DNA of 55,582 nucleotides from Candidatus Melainabacteria bacterium (GTDB lineage: Bacteria > Cyanobacteriota > Vampirovibrionia > Obscuribacterales > Obscuribacteraceae): positions 1 through 55,582 of the forward strand of contig PLXC01000105.1 in the NCBI GenBank assembly GCA_003151275.1, given 5' to 3'. The notes beneath the pieces were generated by a model. The model ran no database searches and was not told the DNA's origin. It saw nothing but the letters and a program-made list of their open reading frames with translations. A program made the position numbers and the translations under genes. This document shows positions 33,467 through 41,731 of this stretch, piece by piece; the stretch's first letter is position 1; every line of letters starts with the position of its first letter.

Positions 33467-34798
33467 CTACTCAAATTCAGCACGCAAGTTTTTTGCCTTC
33501 AGTTCAATAGTATCGGCCAGTCCATCCTGTTTTGTATCGTGCAAAAATTTTCCGTAAGAATCCAGTGCTGCCAGCATGTATCGTGGACTAGGATTGCCTT
33601 CCTCAAGCTGAATGACGGTTAGAAATCCTTTAGCGGCCTCGGCATTTTTCTTCTGCTTAGCTTGCAAAATAGTAACTGCTAACAAATCCTCGGCGTAACG
33701 ACTGTCTTTTTTGCCATAGAGATCGAGTGTTATCGCCAACTTACGCTGGGCGAATTTCTCTGCATCAGCATCACGCCCCTGTTCGGTGTAAGCCTTGGTT
33801 AAACCACTGAGTGACACCTTTGTTCGCTCGTTATCTGCATGTTGACCTGGGTGCAGGGCTTTCATTGCCTCAAGAAACATTTTTTCAGCATTGGAGTAAT
33901 CTTTGGCCTGAAGGTAACTCGATCCAGCGCTGTTCAAATTATCGGCGAGATCCAAGCGGCGATCGTCGTTACGGGTGATCAATCGTCGAGCTTGTTCTAG
34001 TGTAGCGATGGCGCGATTGAATTCTTTGCGTTGATCGTAAATCCTAGCCAATCCGCGCAAACTTTCAGCAGATTGAGTCGGACCGTCTGCTCGTTGCGAA
34101 CTGGCGGTAAACAGCTTCTCAGCCTTGGCGATGTTTCCGGCTTGGAATGCCTCATCGCCTGCAATTTGCAGGGACTTCCATGACATATTGACAACGTCAT
34201 CCACGGACGGCAAAGCTTTGAGATCGGCGATTTGTCTTTGAATCTTCTCAGCTTCAGACTCACGACCAGTCAACTTAAATAATTTGGCTTTCCCCTCATA
34301 AATTTGCCTTTTCAAAGAGTCCGAGCCGAGCGCAGATTCTTCGACTGAAAGAGCTTCATCATAAAGGCGTTGAGCGTCATCTAAGCGAAGAGAGTCGAAG
34401 GCAAAGTTCGCCAGATGAAGTGCGTTTGTAGCTAATCCAAGCGCATAATCACGGTTATCCAAACTGCTGTCGTGTTGTTTCCAGAGCGCTTTGTATTCGG
34501 CGTAGGCAATGCTGTACACTCGCTTTGCGTCTTCAGTTTTGCCTTCAGCAAGATACACATCTCCTAAAGCATCACACGTTTTTGCCAAGCGAACGTCGCC
34601 TTTATGAAATGTTTGAGCAATTGTAAGCGCAGCACGATAGTTGGATTCAGCATTGGCCAGATCTCGCGCTTGCATGGACCGATAGCCATCATCAAAACTT
34701 TTTTTCCAAGATTTGTCATCGACAGGCGCGGTTAGTGAACAACCATATACGGTGACAGAACTTGAGAGCAGTAATAAAATCTTGGTAAGGCCGTTCAT
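33467..34798 (-). CDS. TPR-repeat lipoprotein
   Basis: A 443-residue protein with a lipoprotein signal (ILLLLSSSVTVYGC, Cys near residue 20), then tetratricopeptide helices through the rest: for example ARDLANAESNYRAALTIAQ, LAKTCDALGDVYLAEGKTED, LARIYDQRKEFNRAIATLE and SYLQAKDYSNAEKMFLEAMK. At least six repeats in two blocks are visible. TPR scaffolds mediate protein-protein contact, here probably outside the inner membrane. The stop of the upstream 126-residue membrane gene (34804) is 5 nt before the start, so they form an operon. It is followed at the far side by the divergent kinase pair at 35284, which has similar TPR-type segments; a functional link is inferred only. Confidence 0.8.
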   Translation of the reverse strand: MNGLTKILLLLSSSVTVYGCSLTAPVDDKSWKKSFDDGYRSMQARDLANAESNYRAALTIAQTFHKGDVRLAKTCDALGDVYLAEGKTEDAKRVYSIAYAEYKALWKQHDSSLDNRDYALGLATNALHLANFAFDSLRLDDAQRLYDEALSVEESALGSDSLKRQIYEGKAKLFKLTGRESEAEKIQRQIADLKALPSVDDVVNMSWKSLQIAGDEAFQAGNIAKAEKLFTASSQRADGPTQSAESLRGLARIYDQRKEFNRAIATLEQARRLITRNDDRRLDLADNLNSAGSSYLQAKDYSNAEKMFLEAMKALHPGQHADNERTKVSLSGLTKAYTEQGRDADAEKFAQRKLAITLDLYGKKDSRYAEDLLAVTILQAKQKKNAEAAKGFLTVIQLEEGNPSPRYMLAALDSYGKFLHDTKQDGLADTIELKAKNLRAEFE

Positions 34799-34803
34799 CG
34801 CAA

Positions 34804-35184
34804 TTAGCCTTTGGTAGGCACCGTAAATAGGGTTTCAATACCTAGCATAATGCAGCTCGACAGATTTGCGATCAGAACTGCAAGCCACACCTGTTTTGGT
34901 GGATGCCGTTCGAGCAGCATCAAAAAGGAGCCTTCAACCATGATCGAATATGTGCCGAATAACGTCAGACCCCAAATGCCAGACCCTGTTATATAGGGAC
35001 CGAGACCAAGCAGGAGACCAATGAAAGAGGCGAAATTGATCATTAAAGAATCAATGAGGGAAATTTTAAATCCGCCCCACTTGAGACGCCACAAAACTAC
35101 AGCTTCAAGAAGCATGATCGGAACAAATTGATAAATGTAAAAGCCAAGCATCGACACGTATTTGGTAAAACTTTGTCTAATCAT
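34804..35184 (-). CDS. Small integral membrane protein of unknown function
   Basis: A 126-residue protein with four hydrophobic segments: near 10-30 (VSMLGFYIYQFVPIMLLEAV), 45-65 (ASFIGLLLGLGPYITGSG), 70-90 (GLTLFGTYSIMVEGSFLM) and 100-120 (VWLAVLIANLSSCIMLGIET). There is no enzyme motif. A cytosolic loop, ERHPPKQ, lies between spans 3 and 4. The stop is 5 nt before the TPR lipoprotein start, so the two share a transcript. The start ATG at 35184 has only a weak ribosome site. It is divergent from the kinase gene at 35284, with about 100 nt between, and could be regulated with it. Confidence 0.65.
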   Translation of the reverse strand: MIRQSFTKYVSMLGFYIYQFVPIMLLEAVVLWRLKWGGFKISLIDSLMINFASFIGLLLGLGPYITGSGIWGLTLFGTYSIMVEGSFLMLLERHPPKQVWLAVLIANLSSCIMLGIETLFTVPTKG

Positions 35185-35283
35185 AGCCTTTTGCTTTAAG
35201 TTCAGCCAATTGGTTGCGAAGTTTTCCCCAATACACTGATTACCAGAATTTAAAACGGGGCATAAAGAGCCCGTGGATACCCG

Positions 35284-38013
35284 TTGGAGACCAAAATTGT
35301 TTGGTGCACAGTGACTTCCGACGACATTGGGACTCCCCTAGAGACCGCTGGGCTAGCTTCTCAGGGTGACACAATTGATTCAACTTTAACCGATCCGCTG
35401 ATCGGCACTACTCTTGCCGGACATCTAGAAATTTTGAGCTGCGTGGGCTGGGGTGGCATGAGTGTTGTATACAAGGCAAAGGATCTTTTGCTTTACCGAA
35501 CTGTAGCCGTGAAAGTTCTTCGATCTCATTCGGCAGTGGTGCCTAAAAGCATTAAACGCTTCAGATATGAAGCAATTGCCGCGAGCAAGCTTGATCATCC
35601 AAACATAATTCGAGTTTACGAGTTCAACATCCCAGATCAAGGTGCACCGTATCTGGTGATGGACTACTTGGAAGGCTCCTCGCTTGCACAATTCATTGCC
35701 AAGAATGGTGCAATCGAATTAAGAAGAGCGATCTCGATTATGACCAAAGTATGCGAGGGTCTAGAACACGCGCACAAAGCAGGTGTGATTCATCGCGATC
35801 TGAAACCGGGAAATATCATGTTGGTGAAGGATCAAGATGGCCAGCAGTCAGTGAAGATCGTAGATTTCGGCATCGCAAAAATGCTTCACAACGAAGATGA
35901 AGATTCTCCTTCGTTAACTAAAACAGGAGATTTGGTTGGCAGCCCACTATACATGAGCCCGGAACAGTGCCAGGGAGAGCCAGTGGACAAAAGGTCGGAC
36001 GTATACGCCCTCGGCTGCGTTATGTACGAAATGCTTACGGGCAAGCCGCCATTCAAGGGCAGCACCATGCTTGAAACCGTCCAAATGCAAACGTCTGCCA
36101 TTCCGAAACCAGTCAGAGAGCGCTTTCCTGGCATAAAAAATGCAGATAAGATTGATACAATTTTGCTCAAAGCGATGGCCAAGCAACCGGCTCAGCGATA
36201 CCAATCGGCCCATGATTTCAAAGCCGCTATTCAGGAATTGAATGCCGGTTCTGGTGCTAGTTTACTGGCTAGAATCAAGCTGCAGTTGGAGTTGGCACGC
36301 AACAAATCGATAGCACAAAAGAAGGAGAAAGTTGCCACATATTCACTGATACTGACTATGGTTGCATCAGTAGCAATCACTATTTGTATTTTCATTTCTA
36401 ACCAATCGCTGCATCATCAATCAACTGAATTGACCCCAACCGCTCAATCGCCCCCAGTCGTTCAGTCTCCAGCACCGAATCTAACCGCAGAAAACCCAGA
36501 ACTTGCTTGGACCAACGCCGACCTGGCCGCCCAAGAAGCCGTAAACGCAGGCGACTACAAATCCGCCCAGCGGGAGTACGAAAAAAGCAAAGAGCTGGCA
36601 AGAAACATTGGCACTGAATACCAGCTGTCTACGCTGGAAGGCTTGAGCGATCTTAATGACCTAACAGGGCACGATCGAAAAGCCTTCGAAAAAGATATCG
36701 ACCGACTGGCGACACTGTCAATGAATACTCAGAATACTCAAAGATTGATTAATGCCCTGAAAACAGCCGATGCGCAAAAAGATCGAGATTCCATGACTGC
36801 TTTGATCGATCAAAGTGTCCGCTTATCCAATCGAATAAACCAGTCAGGACGCTTTTCCGAATCGCAAAAATTGCTTAAGAGCGCACTAGACGCCGGGCAG
36901 CACTATCTAAATCCAAATGATCTTACTATTGCAAATTGCCTGTCGTCACTAGGCGATACCTGGCACATAACGGATATCGAGGCTGAAAGAGAATACCGAC
37001 AAAAAGCATACGCTATTGCAAAAAAACATCCGCGGGATGATCTCTTTGAAAGATGCGCATATTTGCTGGGCCGCTCTTATGCAGAAAATGAACAACCAAA
37101 ACTAGCTGAACCGTATTTGAAAGAAGCATTGAAAGCCTCGATCACTCTCAATGGTGCCTCCTCAAAACAAAGCGCTCAAAGCTGTTATCAATTAGCACAA
37201 TGCTATTTATTGACGAAAACGCAAGCGCTATCGAATGCAACTGAGTACGAGGCGCTGAGCATGCTTCAATCACTCAAACAGGGGGCAAGAGACGCGGAGA
37301 GTGACTATCAATTGGCTCAGGTGGAATCTGGACTGAAGCACAAAGGTGACGCATTACGTGATGCGTCGAGAAGCTTGGGTGCATATGAGAACGGACCCGC
37401 TAAAAATTATCCGATGATTGCCGAGTGTTGCCACTTGCTGGCGAGTAACTATCCCAAAACTTCACCACAGAGACTGGCACTACGAAATCGACGAACAGCT
37501 ATTCTAAACAGAATGAACCAACTCACCCCCCTCTATGACGCGGAAATTCATCGATCTCAGGCCGACAGCTATCTTGAAAACGGTGACTACGGAAAAGCCA
37601 AAACAGCACTTCAGCCATCCATTGATCTGGTTGACGGCTGGCCGAAAGGAAAGCCTGTTCCGCGACAACTTGCCAAGAGTCTATTGATGATGGCTCGTGT
37701 ATATACAGGTCTTGGTGATCAAACAGAAGCGGAAAAATACTGTCTTCAATATAAATCGTTGGCTACGGCTTCAAACGGAGCCAAGTCTTACCCTGTCGCC
37801 ATTGCAGATGCGCAGTTAGCGCTTATTTACGCTGACGGAAACCAACGCGAAAAGGCAATTGCACAAATAAACCATTATCTCCAATTTTGCAAAACCTACC
37901 AACCGACTCCCGATCAACTAGATCTCTTCAACAAAGATAAAGTTGACTTGAGCAGGCTCTTGGCAGACTTGCAGAAAGGTCCTCTGCCGAATAATGGAAA
38001 AAATAGACCCTAA
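35284..38013 (+). CDS. Ser/Thr protein kinase with transmembrane segment and TPR-like C-terminus
   Basis: A 909-residue protein. Kinase domain at about 45-330: Gly-loop CVGWGGMSVVYKAKD (first Gly-x-Gly replaced by G-W-G), anchoring Lys in TVAVKVLR, HRDLKPGN near 170, DFGIAKM, SPEQC. All catalytic residues are present. A span at about 352-373 (LILTMVASVAITICIFIS) leads to a long outside region of TPR-like helices (about 410-900, for example YRQKAYAIAKKHP and YLENGDYGKAKTALQPSID). The TTG at 35284 is the only upstream start in frame and has no strong ribosome site. The stop overlaps the ATG of the next kinase by 20 nt, so the pair is coupled. The two kinases share a diagnostic N-terminal segment, LTDPLIGTTLAGHLEI versus LVGTTLGDHLQI. 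Confidence 0.9.
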   Translation: METKIVWCTVTSDDIGTPLETAGLASQGDTIDSTLTDPLIGTTLAGHLEILSCVGWGGMSVVYKAKDLLLYRTVAVKVLRSHSAVVPKSIKRFRYEAIAASKLDHPNIIRVYEFNIPDQGAPYLVMDYLEGSSLAQFIAKNGAIELRRAISIMTKVCEGLEHAHKAGVIHRDLKPGNIMLVKDQDGQQSVKIVDFGIAKMLHNEDEDSPSLTKTGDLVGSPLYMSPEQCQGEPVDKRSDVYALGCVMYEMLTGKPPFKGSTMLETVQMQTSAIPKPVRERFPGIKNADKIDTILLKAMAKQPAQRYQSAHDFKAAIQELNAGSGASLLARIKLQLELARNKSIAQKKEKVATYSLILTMVASVAITICIFISNQSLHHQSTELTPTAQSPPVVQSPAPNLTAENPELAWTNADLAAQEAVNAGDYKSAQREYEKSKELARNIGTEYQLSTLEGLSDLNDLTGHDRKAFEKDIDRLATLSMNTQNTQRLINALKTADAQKDRDSMTALIDQSVRLSNRINQSGRFSESQKLLKSALDAGQHYLNPNDLTIANCLSSLGDTWHITDIEAEREYRQKAYAIAKKHPRDDLFERCAYLLGRSYAENEQPKLAEPYLKEALKASITLNGASSKQSAQSCYQLAQCYLLTKTQALSNATEYEALSMLQSLKQGARDAESDYQLAQVESGLKHKGDALRDASRSLGAYENGPAKNYPMIAECCHLLASNYPKTSPQRLALRNRRTAILNRMNQLTPLYDAEIHRSQADSYLENGDYGKAKTALQPSIDLVDGWPKGKPVPRQLAKSLLMMARVYTGLGDQTEAEKYCLQYKSLATASNGAKSYPVAIADAQLALIYADGNQREKAIAQINHYLQFCKTYQPTPDQLDLFNKDKVDLSRLLADLQKGPLPNNGKNRP

Positions 38014-40228
38014 GTCTGGCATGAATTCAGCAATGTCCATGCGGAAGCGCCGGGTCTGCGGGCATATAGATATGCACCTCCCTCTAATACGTTTCAATGT
38101 GAATCCGGACCAGTCACCCCTTACCGAAAGAAGCACTCTCGATCCTATCAACGAGCTACCCTCTGCTGTTCAGTTGCGGCAGAATGACCCTTTAGTGGGA
38201 ACCACTCTGGGCGATCATCTGCAGATCATCAGTTGCCTCGGAGCGGGCGGTATGAGCGTTGTCTACAAAGCGAAAGATCTTCTGCTTAATCGCACAGTTG
38301 CCGTAAAGATTCTCCATTCACATTCAGCCTTGAATCCGAAAAACGTGCTTCGCTTCCGTCAAGAAGCAATGGCAGCTAGCAAAATCGATCATCCAAATGT
38401 AATTCGCATTTACGAGTTCAACGTCCCAGAGGACGGGCAGCCCTACCTTGTGATGGATTATATCGAAGGTCAGTCGCTTGCTGAGTTGATTGCCAGCAAT
38501 GGACCGATCGAAGTGCAGCGAGCAATATCCCTGATGGGAATTATATGCGACGGTTTGCAGTGCGCTCACGAAGCAGGGGTAATTCATCGTGATTTAAAAC
38601 CAGGCAACATCATGTTATTGAAAGATTCGTCAGGCAAACAAACGCTCAAAATAGTCGACTTCGGTATCGCCAAATTGTTAACGGAAAACGACCAGGGTCA
38701 CGCCTTGACCCAAACAGGTGAGGTGTTTGGCAGCCCACTCTACATGAGCCCGGAGCAATGTTGGGGCAAGCAGCTTGATGGTCGCTCGGACATTTATGCT
38801 CTCGGTTGCGTCATGTATGAAATGTGCACGGGGCAAGCACCGATCAAAGGCGGCAGCATGCTCGAAACGATTCAGATGCAGACAACCGAAATACCTCAAC
38901 CAGTGATTACGATTAATCCTGGTATCAAATATGGTGAAAACCTCGATCGGGTTCTTTTAAAGGCTCTGGATAAAGATCCAAATCAAAGATACCAAACGCC
39001 ATTGGAATTCAAGCAGGGATTGCAAGGGATTCGGCTTGAAGATAGCAGCTCTACAAGGCAGGGTTCTATAGGCACTCGCAATCTTTACAAGTTATCGAAA
39101 AGGGCAATCCTTGGACTAATTGGCTTGGCATTATTAGCCACTGTGAGCGGTGGCTACTTCCTCAATAAATCATCCAATAAATCATCAATCCAAACAAGCA
39201 CGGTCCCGACGACGGGCATGATGGCGCACACGGTACAACCCCCTGGTAACGAGATAGGCAGAAGGAAAAAGCGTAAAGCTCTCAACAACTTAGGGAATAA
39301 GGCAGTTGGTAAAAATTCCAACGATATAGCCCTAAAAGATATCTCCCAGCACGCCAATATCGCCGCTCTGGACTTCACTAACTCCGCCTTTTCAGACGAC
39401 GGATTGCGGAGGCTCACCAATTTGCCCGATTTGACTTACCTCCAAATAAATCAGTCACGCATCTCCAAGACATCCGGAAAAGTAATTGCCCTATTGCCTC
39501 TAACCGTATTGAATCTTGAGGGCACACCGATCGATGATTCTTTTCTGACTGCTATTCAAAAGTTGCCTCTGAATTCATTGAGTGTTCGAGACAACCATAT
39601 AACCAACAGGGGTCTTGCCAGTATCGCTAAGATGTCTTCGCTGATTGATCTAAACGTCGGTGAAAATGACATTGACGATACTGGTCTCCGACAGCTGACT
39701 CGTTTGCAGCTTACGACTTTAAGAATCACTGGAACCAAGATAAGCGATGCTGGACTGAAGACAGTGATTGCAATGCCATTGCGCATGCTGGTCTGCAGGG
39801 ATAATCACATTGGCGAGAAAGGCGCCCAATATTTGGGCCAAATGAAGGACCTTGAGAAGCTGTTACTGGACGGCACAAACATTACAGACGAAGGCATCAA
39901 ATCGCTAAAAAATCTGCATTCGCTATCTGAGCTTTCTTTAAACAACACACGCATTACAGATAAGAGTACGCCCACCCTTACTAGCTTTAGGATGCTGAAA
40001 AAACTCAATTTGAAGCATACACAAGTGACAGATGAGGGGTTGAAAATTTTGGCCGACGCCCCAGAACTGCAAACTCTGGATTTGTCGGAGACGGCCATTA
40101 CTGATAAAGGACTCATTTACTTGTCAAAGTTAAAAACGCTCAAATCGTTATTTGTCAAAGATTGTCCTCAACTTACACAGCCCGCAATACTGCTGTTCAG
40201 AAAGGGCCCTGCCCGGTTGCGGTTTTAA
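37994..40228 (+). CDS. Ser/Thr protein kinase with transmembrane segment and leucine-rich repeats
   Basis: A 744-residue protein. Kinase at about 72-350: Gly-loop CLGAGGMSVVYKAKD, Lys in TVAVKILH, HRDLKPGN near 197, DFGIAKL, SPEQC. The span is at about 372-390 (LGLIGLALLATVSGGYFL). The extracytoplasmic part from about 450 is made of about ten LRR units (for example LPLTVLNLEGTPIDDSFL and LEKLLLDGTNITDEGI), a curved recognition surface of the RI-like/plant-type kind. The ATG lies inside the previous kinase gene, giving a 20-nt overlap. Its kinase domain is very similar to its neighbour, but the output or input module has been swapped from TPR to LRR, which indicates duplication and domain exchange. 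The ligand is unknown. Confidence 0.9.
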   Translation: MEKIDPKSGMNSAMSMRKRRVCGHIDMHLPLIRFNVNPDQSPLTERSTLDPINELPSAVQLRQNDPLVGTTLGDHLQIISCLGAGGMSVVYKAKDLLLNRTVAVKILHSHSALNPKNVLRFRQEAMAASKIDHPNVIRIYEFNVPEDGQPYLVMDYIEGQSLAELIASNGPIEVQRAISLMGIICDGLQCAHEAGVIHRDLKPGNIMLLKDSSGKQTLKIVDFGIAKLLTENDQGHALTQTGEVFGSPLYMSPEQCWGKQLDGRSDIYALGCVMYEMCTGQAPIKGGSMLETIQMQTTEIPQPVITINPGIKYGENLDRVLLKALDKDPNQRYQTPLEFKQGLQGIRLEDSSSTRQGSIGTRNLYKLSKRAILGLIGLALLATVSGGYFLNKSSNKSSIQTSTVPTTGMMAHTVQPPGNEIGRRKKRKALNNLGNKAVGKNSNDIALKDISQHANIAALDFTNSAFSDDGLRRLTNLPDLTYLQINQSRISKTSGKVIALLPLTVLNLEGTPIDDSFLTAIQKLPLNSLSVRDNHITNRGLASIAKMSSLIDLNVGENDIDDTGLRQLTRLQLTTLRITGTKISDAGLKTVIAMPLRMLVCRDNHIGEKGAQYLGQMKDLEKLLLDGTNITDEGIKSLKNLHSLSELSLNNTRITDKSTPTLTSFRMLKKLNLKHTQVTDEGLKILADAPELQTLDLSETAITDKGLIYLSKLKTLKSLFVKDCPQLTQPAILLFRKGPARLRF

Positions 40229-40330
40229 CCGTAGAACACCTGCTGCCAGGGAAAGCGACAAGAGTTTTTACCCCCTTAGAACTTACAAATTCGCTTGACA
40301 GAGGTGTTTCCAAAGCTGGATCATGCCGGA

Positions 40331-41731
40331 ATGTTCATAGGAATCGCCTGTCTTTTAGTCTTTCTATGCATGGCCATGCTCATGTATAGCCGACGCATCA
40401 GCGCCCTTTTGGCATTGCCGATCATGGCTCTGCTGATCGCTGTCATTGGGCAGATCCCCGGACAAGATATATTGACTGAAGTGATCAGCAAAGGTGCGGT
40501 AAAACTAAACGTCACTTACACCACCACCATGTTCGGTGCCATGCTGGCAGAGCTGCTTAATAAGCAGGGCATCGCCAAGTCTTTGATTCGTTGGGTAGCC
40601 GAGTTCGCCGGAGACAACCCATTCTGGTTGGCAATCATCCTCACAGGAGTAACAACAGTCTTGTTCTCCACATTGGGAGGACTTGGCGCCGTCATCATGG
40701 TTGGCACGATAGTACTACCGGTGATGCTATCGCTGGGCATCTCGAATATTACGGCGGGCGGGCTTTTCTTATTTGGCATCAGCCTTGGTGGCATGTTCAA
40801 CATCGCCAGCTGGCAACTTTATAGGGATGTTCTCAACATTATGCCACCACAAGTGATCAGCTTCGTACTGCCCTTCTCACTGATAGTCAGTTCGATTGTC
40901 GTAGGATTTTTGCTGATTGAACTTAAAAATCTGAAAAATTTGAAGTACGCAGTAATCCTGTGGCTGGCGATTGGAACGATCTTCCTCAACTTGCCTCATC
41001 CCAAACCTGAAACTGAAGTTCAAGCGATAAAATTAGCGGACCCTAATTCGCTGATCTTCGCAGGCGTGGCGATTCTTTGCCTGGCTGTATACGCGATCAT
41101 TCGAAACAAGCAGAACGCCGGGACGAACCCACCTTTAGCTTTAATTACGCCCCTGCTGCCACTTATATTAGTGCTCCTCTTCAACTGGGATTATATTCCA
41201 GCGTTCATTTTCGGCATTACATACTGCGTTCTCATAACCTGGAAACGCAACTCAGTCAATGTTTTAACTCGCTCGATCATCGACGGCATAACAGCCGTGA
41301 TCCCAGCCGTGGTGCTGATGATGGGCATCGGCATGTTGATCAACAGCGTCAGCCACAAAGCGGTAACCAGTTCGATCCAACCGATATTAAAAGCGGCGGT
41401 GCCCACTGAAGCACTGCCTTACATCGCCGTTTTTACAGTGATCGCACCATTTGCTTTATATCGCGGTCCCCTGAGCTTATGGGGCATGGGCAGCGGACTC
41501 GTGTCATTGGTCCAACAAGTAACCACCCTTTCCTCCTCGGCAATCATGGCTATGCTCATGTCTGTCGGCCAGATTCAAGGTATTTGTGATCCAACTAATA
41601 CCGCCAACATTTGGATAGCAACGTACCTAAACACCGATACGCAGGTCTTGTTGAAGAGAACAATTCCCTATGCATGGACAGCCGTTCTTCTCGGCTTAAT
41701 CCTTTCTGTATCACTTGGTTATGTGAAATGA
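40331..41731 (+). CDS. GntP/CitMHS-like multi-pass membrane transporter
   Basis: A 466-residue protein with about eleven to twelve hydrophobic segments. The pattern resembles ion-transporter-superfamily permeases (gluconate/citrate/C4-dicarboxylate type): a first span at MFIGIACLLVFLCMAMLMYS, Gly-rich LFSTLGGLGAVIMVGTIVLP with matching re-entrant-like segments, and a C-terminal SVGQIQGICDPTNTANIWIA that recalls the substrate-site loop in the second half. The in-frame TTG at 40295 would add 12 residues; the ATG at 40331 sits right at the first span and is preferred, but neither has a good ribosome site. Its stop overlaps the start of the hydantoinase gene (ATGA), so it probably imports or exports the substrate or product of that enzyme. 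Confidence 0.78.
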   Translation: MFIGIACLLVFLCMAMLMYSRRISALLALPIMALLIAVIGQIPGQDILTEVISKGAVKLNVTYTTTMFGAMLAELLNKQGIAKSLIRWVAEFAGDNPFWLAIILTGVTTVLFSTLGGLGAVIMVGTIVLPVMLSLGISNITAGGLFLFGISLGGMFNIASWQLYRDVLNIMPPQVISFVLPFSLIVSSIVVGFLLIELKNLKNLKYAVILWLAIGTIFLNLPHPKPETEVQAIKLADPNSLIFAGVAILCLAVYAIIRNKQNAGTNPPLALITPLLPLILVLLFNWDYIPAFIFGITYCVLITWKRNSVNVLTRSIIDGITAVIPAVVLMMGIGMLINSVSHKAVTSSIQPILKAAVPTEALPYIAVFTVIAPFALYRGPLSLWGMGSGLVSLVQQVTTLSSSAIMAMLMSVGQIQGICDPTNTANIWIATYLNTDTQVLLKRTIPYAWTAVLLGLILSVSLGYVK

